Shown: positions 9,229-18,170, numbered from the stretch's first letter. The stretch: 64,000 nucleotides of DNA from Zoogloea sp. LCSB751 (GCF_002028455.1 NZ_MWUM01000019.1:1-64000), one strand, 5' to 3'. The notes: generated from the letters alone by a model not told the origin. Program-made: numbers and translations.

Positions 9229-10137
9229 GTGGATCTACGCCAGATCGATCTGAACCTGCTGGTTTCCCTCGACGCGCTGCTGGCCGAATGCAACGTGACC
9301 CGCGCTGCCCGTCGCCTGCACCTCAGCCAGCCGGCGCTGTCGGCCCAACTGGCACGCCTGCGGCAGATCTTCGACGATCCGCTGCTGCTGCCTGCCGAGG
9401 CCGGCCGCGGGATGACCCCCACCGCCCGCGCGCTGGCCCTGGGCCCAATCCTTCATTCGGTGCTGAAAGACCTGGAATCGGTCGTGCAGTATCGGCCGAG
9501 CTTCGACCCGCGCACAGACGAACGCAGCTTTCAGATCGCCGCCAACGATACCGCCATGGTCGTGTTGGGACTACCACTGATCGAGCAGATCGCATCCTGC
9601 GCAGGGGCCGGCGTGCGCATCGCGTTCCGCAATCCCGACGCGAGCTTGATCGCGGCGCAGATGGAGGGCGGCGAAGTCGATCTGCTCATCGCTTCCGAGC
9701 GCATCCTGCCGGTGTCGATGAAGGTGAAGCCCCTGCTCCACGGGTCTTTCGTGATGGCGCAGCGCAAGGATCATCCCCGTGGCACCGCACCGCTCGACAT
9801 GGACGCCTACTGCGCCCTGCAGCACGTGCTGGTGACCGAGTTCGGGGGGCGCTTCAGCGGCTATATCGATGAAACCCTGGCCGAACAGGGACATCGCCGC
9901 AACGTGGTGGTGTCGGTCGAGAAGTTCATGCTGGTGCCGGAAATCCTGCGCAACTCGGATTACGTGTGCACCCTGCCATCGATGCTGAGGAGCCGCTTCT
10001 CGAGCGTGCTCGACATGTTCGATCTGCCTTTCGACGACCGGGGATTCGGCCTGCGGCTGGCCTGGCACCCGCGCAACCACACCGACCCTGCGGTAGTCTG
10101 GCTGCGCAACACGATCGTCGGGCTGCTGGACGGCTGA
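9229..10137 (+). CDS. LysR-family regulator (NodD/NahR-like)
   Basis: A 302-residue LysR protein opening MDLRQIDLNLLVSLDALLAE, the typical start of the NodD/NahR/LeuO-like branch. The helix-turn-helix is NVTRAARRLHLSQPALSAQL (about 22-41) and is followed by a substrate-binding domain. Translation starts at GTG 9229, which gives the family N-terminus. It is divergent from the ABM-domain gene and is its probable regulator. No effector can be deduced. Confidence 0.9.
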   Translation: MDLRQIDLNLLVSLDALLAECNVTRAARRLHLSQPALSAQLARLRQIFDDPLLLPAEAGRGMTPTARALALGPILHSVLKDLESVVQYRPSFDPRTDERSFQIAANDTAMVVLGLPLIEQIASCAGAGVRIAFRNPDASLIAAQMEGGEVDLLIASERILPVSMKVKPLLHGSFVMAQRKDHPRGTAPLDMDAYCALQHVLVTEFGGRFSGYIDETLAEQGHRRNVVVSVEKFMLVPEILRNSDYVCTLPSMLRSRFSSVLDMFDLPFDDRGFGLRLAWHPRNHTDPAVVWLRNTIVGLLDG

Positions 10138-10186
10138 TACCTGCACATGAATGGAGATGGACTCGTCGACCGGCTGAGCAGGTACA

Positions 10187-11125
10187 TCACGTTGATGTAC
10201 TCCGCCCCATCGGCTGTCCGGCGTGTGCGCTCCGCCATGCCGCCAGCGCCTCGACGCCCTGCTCCAGACTAGAGAAGCGGCGGACCCCGGCAGGAGGAAC
10301 AAGGCGCGAGACCCCACTGCCGCCAACCCACAGCTCGGTGTTGGCGGAAAGCGCATCGCGCAATTGCTCCAGCAGTTTCGGAAGTTGCCGCGACGGAAAC
10401 GCCACGGAGAACGACAGGGCCACGATGTCAGCGCGGTGTGCAGTTGCCGCCCGGCTGATTTCCAGCAAGGGCATCTGCGTGCCGAGCGGAATGCACTCCG
10501 CCCCTTCAAGCGCCAGTAAGGCTTCAACCATCAGCAGGCCGAGCATGTGCTGCTCGTCCGGCACGCTGGTCAGCAGCACGCGTGGCGAACCGCTGCCCTG
10601 CGGCAGGGCAGCGATGGCCTGGCGCAACACGCGCTTGGTCAGTTCGGTGAACAGGTGTTCCTCAAACACCTCGAAGCGTCCGTCCTCCCAGGCGTCGCCA
10701 ACCTGCTGCGTCAGCGGTGCGACGATGTCCTGAACAAAACGCTGCAACCCCTGGCGGGCCAGCCGCTGTTGCAGGGCATGCACAAAGCCGTTGGCGTCAT
10801 GCTGCCTGATCAGCGTGAGCAATTCGTCCTGCCCCGCGCTATCGACTGCATGCCCCTCTGCCAGGGTCGGTCGACTGCGACGCGGCGCCAGCAAGCTCAG
10901 CTCCTCCACGGGCGTAGCGATCAGCTTTCCAGGCCTATGCCCTTGATCCATCAAACGTTTGATGACGCGCAGGCGCTCAACCTGGGCGGCCGGATAGACA
11001 CGTTCGCCGTGAGCGTCCCGCTCTGGCACGGGGAAACCGTAGCGCCGCTCCCACATGCGAAGAACATCTTTGGAGAGCCCGGTGTCGCGCTCGACAGCCG
11101 CAATGGTAAAGCTCGGGGTATTCAT
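10187..11125 (-). CDS. MerR regulator with B12-binding photosensory domain (LitR/CarH type)
   Basis: A 312-residue protein. A MerR-type winged helix (residues 1-75, with SKDVLRMWERRYGFPVPERD) is fused to a helical bundle and a cobalamin-binding Rossmann domain. Key residues of CarH/LitR photoreceptors are present: W146-x9-E156-H157 (the Wx9EH motif over the upper B12 face) and E191-x-H193-x-x-G196 (lower axial His). In that family the dark tetramer represses DNA and light breaks the Co-C bond and releases it. It is divergent from an eight-gene lipid operon and almost certainly regulates both directions. Start 11125 gives the family MNTPSFTIAAV N-terminus. Light response is inferred from these motifs. 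Confidence 0.88.
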   Translation of the reverse strand: MNTPSFTIAAVERDTGLSKDVLRMWERRYGFPVPERDAHGERVYPAAQVERLRVIKRLMDQGHRPGKLIATPVEELSLLAPRRSRPTLAEGHAVDSAGQDELLTLIRQHDANGFVHALQQRLARQGLQRFVQDIVAPLTQQVGDAWEDGRFEVFEEHLFTELTKRVLRQAIAALPQGSGSPRVLLTSVPDEQHMLGLLMVEALLALEGAECIPLGTQMPLLEISRAATAHRADIVALSFSVAFPSRQLPKLLEQLRDALSANTELWVGGSGVSRLVPPAGVRRFSSLEQGVEALAAWRSAHAGQPMGRSTST

Positions 11126-11127
11126 AA

Positions 11128-11217
11128 TTTGTCCTGAACAAATATTAGACAAACCGTTGACAGCTGCTCTTTTGCTCACTACCTTACGAACAAAATTCGT
11201 GTTTGTCCAGGACAAAC
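11128..11217. promoter_or_regulatory. Operator cluster and divergent promoter of the LitR-type regulon
   Basis: The DNA between the regulator and the operon has three inverted repeats: TTTGTCCTGAACAAAT (11128-11143, imperfect), ACGAA-5-TTCGT (11186-11200, perfect) and GTTTGTCC-A-GGACAAAC (11201-11217, perfect). There is also a lone GACAAAC (11148-11154). A forward promoter is suggested by TTGACA (11157-11162) and TACCTT (11180-11185), 17 bases apart, so the repeats would overlap the start site as repressor operators. Assignment to this regulator is inference. Confidence 0.6.
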
Positions 11218-11315
11218 AAGCAGAGCTTGGACAGAGGTGTAACGCCGAGCCGTCTGCCGCGCGCCCTTCGGGCCAGGCGGCCGTAGTGATGGACGTGGGT
11301 CATCAGGAGAAAAGC

Positions 11316-12650
11316 ATGAACGCCAGAATCAATCCGAGGCAACGCATCGCGGTGGTCGGCGCCGGGATCTCCGGCCTGGCCGCGGCCTGGTTGCTGTCCC
11401 GCCAATACGACGTCACGGTGTTCGAGGCCGGCACCTACCTCGGCGGCCACACCAACACGGTCGATGTGACGCTCGAAGGCAAGACGCATCCGATCGACAC
11501 AGGCTTTCTGGTATTCAACGAGAAGACCTACCCGAACCTGATCGCGCTGTTCGAGTTGCTTGGCGTGGATAGTGTCGAGACCGAAATGTCCTTCTCGGTG
11601 AGCCTGGAGCGCCCGGATCTGGAATGGGCCGGCAGCAGTCTGGCGACCCTCTTCGGGCAGAAGCGCAACCTGGTGCGGCGCCCGTTCTGGTCGATGCTGT
11701 CCGACATCCTCCGCTTCAACCGCGAGAGCACGGCCTGGCTGGCAACCGATCCGGACACCACGTACAGCCTGCGCGACTTCCTGCACGAGGGCCGGTATTC
11801 GGACGCCTTTTCCGATTGGTACCTGTTGCCCATGGCGGCGGCAATCTGGTCCTGCCCGACCGGCCAGATGCTCGACATGCCGCTCGCCACCTTCATTCAC
11901 TTCTGCCAGAACCACGGCCTGCTGCAGATTTTCGACCGGCCGATGTGGCGCACCGTGAAGGGTGGAGGCCGCGAGTACGTAAAAAAGATCGCCACCGGGC
12001 TCGACGATGTGCGTATGGCCTGCCCGGTTCACGCCGTCACACGCGCAGCAGACGGCTTGCGCGTGGTGCATGCGGGCGGTAGCGAGCATTTCGATCAGGT
12101 GGTGCTGGCCTGCCACAGTGACCAGGCGCTCTCCATTCTCGGCATGACGGCGAGCGACGGGCAGCGCGACGTGCTGTCCGCCATCGGCTACCAGCCGAAC
12201 CGCGCCGTGCTGCACACCGACCCGGCCCTGCTGCCGCGCGACCGCAAGCTGTGGTCGGCATGGAATTACTTCGGCGGTGGGGCGGCACCGAACGCCGACG
12301 CGAATACTCAGCCGGTCGGCGTGTCGTACCTGATCAACAAGCTGCAGCCGTTGCCGTTCTTGACACCGGTGGTGGTGACGCTGAATCCAGCGCGCGAGCC
12401 GGACCCGGCCAGAGTGATCGCCGAATTCGACTATGCCCACCCGATCTTCGATGGCCCGGCCATTGCTGCCCAGCAACGGCTGGGCAAGGTGCAGGGCGAA
12501 GGCGGCATCTGGCTGGCCGGCGCCTGGGGCAGCTACGGCTTCCACGAGGATGGTCTGAGATCCGCGCTGCGGGTCGCCAACGGCCTGGGGGTCACGGCGC
12601 CCTGGCAGGACGCTTCAGTGCGCCGGTCCCGCGAAGCGGAAACCGTCTAG
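11316..12650 (+). CDS. FAD-dependent oxidoreductase (amine-oxidase/desaturase fold)
   Basis: A 444-residue flavoprotein. The dinucleotide motif RIAVVGAGISGLAAAWLLS lies at about residues 11-29, followed by FEAGTYLGGHTNTVD and DTGFLVFNEKTYPNL. The C-terminal flavin-contact segment GIWLAGAWGSYGFHEDGLRSAL is split here only by reading (about 405-426). It belongs to the NAD(P)/FAD group always found with DUF1365 and Cfa-like genes; in Rhodobacter relatives this set is tied to singlet-oxygen responses and furan or cyclopropane fatty acids. ATG 11316 follows CAGGAGA. First gene of the light-type operon. Confidence 0.88.
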   Translation: MNARINPRQRIAVVGAGISGLAAAWLLSRQYDVTVFEAGTYLGGHTNTVDVTLEGKTHPIDTGFLVFNEKTYPNLIALFELLGVDSVETEMSFSVSLERPDLEWAGSSLATLFGQKRNLVRRPFWSMLSDILRFNRESTAWLATDPDTTYSLRDFLHEGRYSDAFSDWYLLPMAAAIWSCPTGQMLDMPLATFIHFCQNHGLLQIFDRPMWRTVKGGGREYVKKIATGLDDVRMACPVHAVTRAADGLRVVHAGGSEHFDQVVLACHSDQALSILGMTASDGQRDVLSAIGYQPNRAVLHTDPALLPRDRKLWSAWNYFGGGAAPNADANTQPVGVSYLINKLQPLPFLTPVVVTLNPAREPDPARVIAEFDYAHPIFDGPAIAAQQRLGKVQGEGGIWLAGAWGSYGFHEDGLRSALRVANGLGVTAPWQDASVRRSREAETV

Positions 12651-12671
12651 GGAACACCTGCCGGAGCCCCC

Positions 12672-13436
12672 ATGAACGCACTTCCGCAGATCTGCCTCGG
12701 TCGCGTTATGCACCGCCGCCTGCGGCCGGTGACCAACGCCTTCGTGTACCCCGTGTTCTACGTGCAGCTGCCGGTACGTGATCTGGCTGCAGCAGCGTGC
12801 CGCATCTTCTCGGTAGACGGGCCCAATCTGCTGAGCTTTCACAGCAAGGACCATGGCCCCCGCGACGGCAGCCCTCTGCTGCCGTGGATCGAAGGCATGC
12901 TGGCCGAACACGGCCTGCCCAACGATGGCGAGATCGTGCTGCAAACCTTCCCGCGGGTGCTGGGCTACGTTTTCAATCCGGTCAGCTTCTGGTTTTGCCA
13001 CAACCGGTCCGGCCGGCTGATCGCCGTCCTGGCCGAGGTCAACAACACCTTCGGCGGCAGACACAGCTACCTGTTGCACCGCCAGGGCGAAACGCTGCCC
13101 GACGGCGAGACCTTGCGCGCCGAGAAGCGCTTCCATGTGTCGCCCTTCAATGAAATCGAGGGTGGCTACAGCTTCCGCTTCATGCGCCAGCACGCCGTGC
13201 AAGTGGCCCGCATCGATTACGACGACGCCGAAGGCGAACTGCTGCTCACCGCCCTCTCCGGCAAACCCGGCCCCTGGTCGGCCGGCGCGCTGCTCAAAGC
13301 CTTCCTGAGCATGCCTTTCCTGACCCTCGGCGTCATCGCCCGCATCCATTGGCAGGCACTCAGGCTGTGGCTCAAGGGGGTGCCCTTCCGCGGGGCGAAT
13401 CCCGTTCCCCGATCCGTACAGGAATCATCCAAATGA
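12672..13436 (+). CDS. DUF1365 family protein
   Basis: A 254-residue protein with the DUF1365 hallmarks: an early HRRLRPVTNAFVYPVFYV (residues about 16-33), a central FPRVLGYVFNPVSFWFCHN (about 96-114) and KRFHVSPFNEIEGGYSF (about 153-169). No enzymatic activity is established for the family; genomic linkage with FAD oxidoreductase and Cfa-like methyltransferase implies work on membrane acyl chains. The stop overlaps the next gene's start (ATGA at 13433), so the two are translationally coupled. Confidence 0.9.
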   Translation: MNALPQICLGRVMHRRLRPVTNAFVYPVFYVQLPVRDLAAAACRIFSVDGPNLLSFHSKDHGPRDGSPLLPWIEGMLAEHGLPNDGEIVLQTFPRVLGYVFNPVSFWFCHNRSGRLIAVLAEVNNTFGGRHSYLLHRQGETLPDGETLRAEKRFHVSPFNEIEGGYSFRFMRQHAVQVARIDYDDAEGELLLTALSGKPGPWSAGALLKAFLSMPFLTLGVIARIHWQALRLWLKGVPFRGANPVPRSVQESSK

Positions 13437-14635
13437 CCCAGACCCTCGACTACGCACTCCCCCTGCGCGGCGCCCAAGCACAGGCCCGCGATACCCGTAC
13501 CGTCTTCAAGCTGCTGGAAAAGCTGACCGGCGGGCTGCTCGAAGTACGCCTGCCGGACGGCTCCCGCGCCCTGTTCGGAGAAGGCGAGGGAGACAGCAGC
13601 CTGAGCCTCCAGGTGCACGACGAAGCCATGTTCGGGCGAGTGCTCGCCCGCGGCGACATCGGACTGGCAGAAGCCTATCTGGACGGCCAGTGGGACTCGC
13701 CGGACGTCACCGGGCTGCTCGCCCTGCTCGCGCGCAACAGAGGGTCGCTTGCCAAGGCCATCTACGGCTCCTGGAGGCAACTTCTGGCAGCGCGCATGCG
13801 CCACTGGTTCAACCGCAACAGCCGCGCTGGCAGCAAACGCAACATCATGGCCCACTACGACCTGGGCAACGATTTCTACCGTCTGTGGCTGGATCCGAGC
13901 ATGAGCTACTCGTCGGCCCTCTACCGACCGCAGGACGACGGCTCCCTGCTCGCCGCCCAGCAGGCCAAGTACCACCGCATTCTCGACCGCCTGCGGGCCA
14001 GGCTGGGCGACAGCGTGCTGGAAATCGGCTGCGGCTGGGGTGGCTTCGCCGAAATGGCCGTACACCGCGGCCTGCACATCACCGGCCTGACCCTGTCGCC
14101 GGCCCAGCTCGATTGGGCACAAAAGCGCGTGCCGCAGGCCGACCTGCGGCTGCAGGACTACCGTGACACCCGGGAGCAATTCGACCACATCGTCTCCATC
14201 GAAATGTTCGAAGCTGTCGGCGAGCGGTGGTGGCCGAGCTACTTTGCCACCATCGCCCACGCGCTCAAGCCGGGCGGCCGGGCCATGATCCAGAGCATCA
14301 CCATCCGCGACGACCTGTTCGCCACCTACCGGCGCGGCACCGACTTCATTCAGCAATACATCTTTCCCGGCGGCATGCTGCCGTCGCGCAGCGTCTTCCG
14401 GAAGACGGCCGAACGGCAGGGCCTGCGGGTCACGGACGAATTCGCCTTTGGCCTCGACTACGCCCGCACGCTGGCCGAGTGGCGCGCCGCCTTCGAGGCC
14501 AACTGGTCGCAGATCGCAGCGCTCGGCTTCGACGAGAATTTCCGCCGGCTGTGGCGCTTCTACCTCCACTACTGCGAGGCCGGCTTCCTGGCCGGAAACA
14601 TCGATGTCGTCCAGTTCGAACTCGCGCATCGTTGA
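13433..14635 (+). CDS. Cyclopropane-fatty-acid-synthase-like SAM methyltransferase
   Basis: A 400-residue protein. The N-terminal acyl-binding part has FGRVLARGDIGLAEAYLDGQW. The signature NIMAHYDLGNDFYRLWLDPSM begins at about residue 139 (read in two parts), the SAM motif I VLEIGCGWGG is at about 195-204, and motif QSITIRD is further on. Members add a methyl or methylene carbon from SAM to unsaturated phospholipid acyl chains. In this gene set the product may be a cyclopropane or methylated/furan precursor rather than plain CFA. Start 13433 overlaps the DUF1365 stop; an earlier in-frame start at 13349 is rejected. Confidence 0.9.
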   Translation: MTQTLDYALPLRGAQAQARDTRTVFKLLEKLTGGLLEVRLPDGSRALFGEGEGDSSLSLQVHDEAMFGRVLARGDIGLAEAYLDGQWDSPDVTGLLALLARNRGSLAKAIYGSWRQLLAARMRHWFNRNSRAGSKRNIMAHYDLGNDFYRLWLDPSMSYSSALYRPQDDGSLLAAQQAKYHRILDRLRARLGDSVLEIGCGWGGFAEMAVHRGLHITGLTLSPAQLDWAQKRVPQADLRLQDYRDTREQFDHIVSIEMFEAVGERWWPSYFATIAHALKPGGRAMIQSITIRDDLFATYRRGTDFIQQYIFPGGMLPSRSVFRKTAERQGLRVTDEFAFGLDYARTLAEWRAAFEANWSQIAALGFDENFRRLWRFYLHYCEAGFLAGNIDVVQFELAHR

Positions 14636-14669
14636 GCCTACCGCGCCACGCACAGGCAGTCCGGCCGCC

Positions 14670-15182
14670 ATGGCGCGCCGCCGGCTACTGCTCGCGTTGA
14701 TGGCAGGCACCGTGCTTGGCGGGCACGCCGAAACCCATGCCGCCACTGAAGCCATGGCCGGCCTGAAGCGCTGGGGCAGCGGCGAATTCCGCCGCTTCGG
14801 CTTTCTCATCTACGAAGCCACCCTGTGGGCCGGCGACGACCCGCAACGCCCGCCGCTCGCCTTGCGCCTCGACTACAAGCGCAACATCGACGGCAAAGCC
14901 ATTGCCGACGCCAGCGTCAAGGAGATGCGGCGCTTCGTTACCGACGAGGCCTTGCTGAAGCGCTGGGGCGAGCAAATGCAGCGCATCTTCCCCGACGTGA
15001 AGGCGGGCGATCACATCCTCGGCCTCTACCGCGCCGACGGGGCACGCTTCTACCAGGACGAGCGCCTGCTCGGCGCCATCAGCATGCCGGGCTTCGCCGA
15101 AGCCTTCTTCGCCATCTGGCTCGATACGCGGACAAGCGCCCCGGATCTGCGGGCCGCCCTGCTCCGGCGCAAGGACGGCTAA
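14670..15182 (+). CDS. Chalcone-isomerase-like periplasmic protein
   Basis: A 170-residue protein with a signal-like N-terminus (MARRRLLLALMAGTVLGGHAETHA), then the chalcone isomerase-like fold: GSGEFRRFGFLIYEATLWAG, LRLDYKRNIDGKAIADASVKEM (spanning about 57-78) and GFAEAFFAIWLD. Bacterial members usually lack the plant catalytic residues and may bind fatty acids. The start could also be 14604, but only the 14670 start opens directly with the export signal. One base separates it from the next gene. Confidence 0.8.
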   Translation: MARRRLLLALMAGTVLGGHAETHAATEAMAGLKRWGSGEFRRFGFLIYEATLWAGDDPQRPPLALRLDYKRNIDGKAIADASVKEMRRFVTDEALLKRWGEQMQRIFPDVKAGDHILGLYRADGARFYQDERLLGAISMPGFAEAFFAIWLDTRTSAPDLRAALLRRKDG

Positions 15183-15183
15183 G

Positions 15184-16404
15184 GTGTCGAGCGGCGCGGC
15201 GTTGGCCTATGGCGCACTCGGTCTCCCGCTGGCGTTCGCCGCGCTGCCGATCTACGTCCACGTTCCCCGCTATTACGTCGAGACAACCGGCATGGATCTG
15301 ACGCTGCTCGGCTCCATCCTGCTCGGCGCACGCTTGCTCGATGCCTTTGTCGACCCGTGGCTGGGCTGGCTTGCCGACCGCTGGCCACGCCGGCGCATGC
15401 TGGCATTCGCCCTGCTCCCTTTCGCAATCGGCTTCGTCGCCCTGCTCAATCCTCGCCCCAATCTGCCGGCCCTCTGGTTGATCGGCTCGCTGGTGCTGAC
15501 CTACCTGGGCTTCTCCGCTGCCTCGGTGGCCTACCAGGCCTGGGGCGCTGCGCTGGGCGGCGATTCGGCGCTGCGAACGCGGCTGACTGCAGCCCGCGAG
15601 GGCTTCGGCCTGATCGGCGTGATGCTGGCGGCCGCTTTGCCTGGCTTGTTGGCAGACGATCTGAGCACCGGCACCGCACACCTGTCCTGGGTCTTGCCAC
15701 CCTTGCTGCTCGTTGCCGCTGCAGCAACCTTTTCGCGGGTCGGTGCCGACCTGCCCGTGGCCGCGGCGGGTATGCCGCTGGGCAGGAGCATGGGTCGAGC
15801 CCTCGGCGACGCAGCCTTCCGTCGTCTGCTCGGTGTGTTCATCGTAAACGGCATCGCCGCGGCCCTGCCGGCGACGCTGTTCCTGTTCTTCGTCGCCGAT
15901 GTGCTCGGCGCAGCCAACGCCAGCGGTCCATTGCTGGCCCTGTATTTCGTCGCCGGGGCCGCATCCCTGCCGATGTGGGTCAGGCTGGCCGCCCGTTACG
16001 GGCGGGTGCGAGCGTGGGCGCTGGCCATGCTGCTGGCCGTCGCAGCCTTTGCCAGCGCCGCATTCCTCGGCAGCGGAGATATCGCAGCCTTCGCCGTGAT
16101 CTGCCTTGCATCCGGACTGGCACTGGGCGCCGACCTGGCTTTACCCGCCGCCATTGCCGCCGATCTGGGCCAACGCCAGGGACAGGCCGGCGCCTGCTTC
16201 GGACTGTGGAATCTGGTCGCCAAGCTCAACCTGGCGCTGGCCGCCGGACTGGCTTTGCCGCTGCTGGATCTGCTCGATTATCGGCCGGGCGGCGCGGGCG
16301 GACTTGAGGCGCTGAGCTTCGCCTACGCCCTTCTTCCTCTCGGCTTCAAACTGCTGGCCGCCGCCTTGCTCTGGCGCTGGCGCGATTCACTGGAGATTCG
16401 ATGA
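15184..16404 (+). CDS. MFS transporter, MelB/GPH-like
   Basis: A 406-residue, 12-span permease. It begins with GTG at 15184, one base after the previous stop. ARLLDAFVDPWLGWLADRW (about 39-57) is the conserved Asp-containing helix/loop of the glycoside-pentoside-hexuronide (MelB) branch, and YQAWGAAL is the next signature. Its presence in the same operon as lipid-modifying enzymes suggests transport or flipping of a lipid or lyso-lipid, as for LplT-like MFS proteins, but that is speculation. Confidence 0.85.
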   Translation: MSSGAALAYGALGLPLAFAALPIYVHVPRYYVETTGMDLTLLGSILLGARLLDAFVDPWLGWLADRWPRRRMLAFALLPFAIGFVALLNPRPNLPALWLIGSLVLTYLGFSAASVAYQAWGAALGGDSALRTRLTAAREGFGLIGVMLAAALPGLLADDLSTGTAHLSWVLPPLLLVAAAATFSRVGADLPVAAAGMPLGRSMGRALGDAAFRRLLGVFIVNGIAAALPATLFLFFVADVLGAANASGPLLALYFVAGAASLPMWVRLAARYGRVRAWALAMLLAVAAFASAAFLGSGDIAAFAVICLASGLALGADLALPAAIAADLGQRQGQAGACFGLWNLVAKLNLALAAGLALPLLDLLDYRPGGAGGLEALSFAYALLPLGFKLLAAALLWRWRDSLEIR

Positions 16405-16925
16405 TGAAACTGCTGACCACTGCCCTGCTCTCCCTCGGCCTCACCGCCTGCGCATCAAACGGCGTGGAGCACTACAAGGCCGAGCAACCGGTGCTCGACC
16501 TGAAGCACTACCTGAACGGCACGCTGGACGCCTGGGGCATCTTCCAAGGACGTTCCGGCGAGGTGAAGAAGCGCTTCCACGCCGTCATCGAGGCCCGCTG
16601 GGAAGGCGATACCGGCGTCCTCGACGAGCATTTCAAATGGTCCGACGGCACCACATCGCGCCGGGTATGGACGCTGAAGCGCCAGCCGGACGGCAGCTAT
16701 CGCGGCACCGCCGACGACGTGATCGGCGAGGCGGTGGGCGAGGTGGCCGGCAACGCGCTGCGCTGGCGCTACGTGCTGGCACTGCCCGTGGATGGCAGAA
16801 CCTACCACGTCGACTTCGACGACTGGATGTTCCTGATGGACGACAAGGTGATGCTCAACCGCTCCTACATGTCGAAGTGGGGCTTCAGGCTCGGCGAGGT
16901 GACGCTGAGCTTCGCCAAACGTTAA
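16401..16925 (+). CDS. DUF3833 lipoprotein
   Basis: A 174-residue protein with a lipoprotein signal: MMKLLTTALLSLGLTAC gives lipobox LTAC with Cys17. The mature part has LDLKHYLNGTLDAWGIFQGRSG, VKKRFHAVIEA and MFLMDDKVMLNRSYMSKWGF (about 141-160), which are DUF3833 signatures. It probably sits on the periplasmic face of the inner or outer membrane and binds a lipid. The start overlaps the MFS stop (ATGA). It is constantly linked to Cfa-like operons. Confidence 0.88.
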   Translation: MMKLLTTALLSLGLTACASNGVEHYKAEQPVLDLKHYLNGTLDAWGIFQGRSGEVKKRFHAVIEARWEGDTGVLDEHFKWSDGTTSRRVWTLKRQPDGSYRGTADDVIGEAVGEVAGNALRWRYVLALPVDGRTYHVDFDDWMFLMDDKVMLNRSYMSKWGFRLGEVTLSFAKR

Positions 16926-16947
16926 CGCCGCGGGAACGAAGATCGCG

Positions 16948-17703
16948 ATGAATCCGGCAATCTCGGACTGGTCAGGTCGGCGCGTATGGCTGGTCGGCGC
17001 CTCAAGCGGCATCGGTGCGGCCATGGCCAAGGAACTCGCCCGGCGCGGCGCGCGGCTGGCTTTGTCGGCACGTTCGGCAGACACGTTGCGGGCGCTGGAC
17101 ATCGATGCTGCCGTGCTGCTGCCCTGCGACGCCACCGATGCGGCCAGCCTGGCCCGCGCGCATGGAGCGCTGCTGGCCGCCTGGGGCGGCATCGACCTGG
17201 TGGTGTACCTGGCCGGCGACTACGTGCCGATGCGTGCAGCCGATTTCGATCTGGCCCGCGCCGAGCAGGTCGTCGCCGTCAATTTCAACGGGGCGATGCG
17301 CCTGACCTCCAGCGTGCTTCCCACCCTGCAAGCGGGTGGCGGCATTGCCTTCGTGGCCAGCGTGGCAGGCTATCGCGGGCTGCCCAAGGCCCTGTGCTAC
17401 GGTCCGGGCAAGGCAGCGCTGATCCACTTTGCCGAGTGCCTGCATCTCGACCTGGCGCCGCGCGGTATTGGCGTCTGGCTGATCAACCCCGGCTTCGTCC
17501 AGACCCGCCTGACGGCCCGCAACGATTTCACCATGCCGGCGCTGCTGACAGCCGAGCAGGCGGCCGTCGAGGCAGTGGACGGCTTCAGGACGGGGAACTT
17601 CGAAATCCATTTCCCCAAGCGCTTCACCCGCGTCCTGAAGCTCCTGTCGCTGCTGCCTTATCGTTGGTATTTCCCGCTGATCCGCCGCCTAACCGGAGCC
17701 TGA
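16948..17703 (+). CDS. Short-chain dehydrogenase/reductase
   Basis: A 251-residue classical SDR. The cofactor motif VGASSGIGAAMAKEL is at about residues 14-28 (TGxxxGxG type), NFNGAM is near 111, the catalytic Ser lies in FVASVAGYRG (about 134-143), and YGPGKAAL supplies Tyr and Lys of YxxxK (about 151-155). It probably oxidises or reduces an acyl or lipid hydroxyl. It is separated by 22 bases from the lipoprotein gene and by one base from the following SnoaL-like gene. Confidence 0.9.
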   Translation: MNPAISDWSGRRVWLVGASSGIGAAMAKELARRGARLALSARSADTLRALDIDAAVLLPCDATDAASLARAHGALLAAWGGIDLVVYLAGDYVPMRAADFDLARAEQVVAVNFNGAMRLTSSVLPTLQAGGGIAFVASVAGYRGLPKALCYGPGKAALIHFAECLHLDLAPRGIGVWLINPGFVQTRLTARNDFTMPALLTAEQAAVEAVDGFRTGNFEIHFPKRFTRVLKLLSLLPYRWYFPLIRRLTGA

Positions 17704-17704
17704 C

Positions 17705-18130
17705 ATGGATCTAGATCGCGTGATCGCCTTCTACCACGCGCTGACGCCAGAGAGCATCGGGCGCTTTGCCGAGTTCTACGGCGCAGATGCCTATTTCAAG
17801 GACCCGTTCAACGAGGTGCGCGGCGTGGAGGCCATCCAGCACATCTTCACGCACATGTTCCGGCAAGTGGATGGGCCGCGCTTCGTCGTCACCGAGCATG
17901 TGCGCGATGGGCACGGCGCCATGCTGGTCTGGGAGTTTTCCTATCGCGTGAGCCGCTGGGGCCAGGGCGATGCGCAGGTCATTCGCGGCGTATCGCATCT
18001 GAAGTTCGGTGACGATGGCAAGATCAACTACCACCGGGACTACTGGGATGCCGCCGAGGAGTTGTACATGAAGCTGCCGGTCATAGGCAGGCTCATGGGC
18101 TGGCTGAGGAGCGCGCTATCCGCCGGGTGA
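17705..18130 (+). CDS. NTF2/SnoaL-like protein closing the operon
   Basis: A 141-residue protein with the NTF2-like cone fold. Recognisable segments are VIAFYHALTPESIGRFAEFYGADAYF (read across about 6-31), FKDPFNEVRGVEAIQHIFTHMF and GVSHLKFGDDGKINYHRDYWDAAEELY. This is the nuclear-transport-factor-2-like partner seen in the same conserved operon of other proteobacteria. It is the last gene; a hairpin overlaps and follows its stop. Confidence 0.85.
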   Translation: MDLDRVIAFYHALTPESIGRFAEFYGADAYFKDPFNEVRGVEAIQHIFTHMFRQVDGPRFVVTEHVRDGHGAMLVWEFSYRVSRWGQGDAQVIRGVSHLKFGDDGKINYHRDYWDAAEELYMKLPVIGRLMGWLRSALSAG

Positions 18131-18154
18131 GGTGGGATCGAAGCGATCTCACCT
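18130..18154 (+). terminator. Hairpin ending the LitR-type operon
   Basis: AGGTGGGATC (18130-18139), loop GAAGC, then GATCTCACCT (18145-18154). This is a 10-bp RNA stem including one G-U pair, and it begins on the last base of the stop codon. No strong T run follows. It may also serve the convergent FMN-reductase gene. Confidence 0.5.
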
Positions 18155-18170
18155 GGCGTCGATGCATGGA

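Noticed and set aside
13217..14809. A 530-codon open frame opposite the Cfa-like gene
   Set aside because: Antisense shadow; the plus-strand genes are coupled and have clear motifs.
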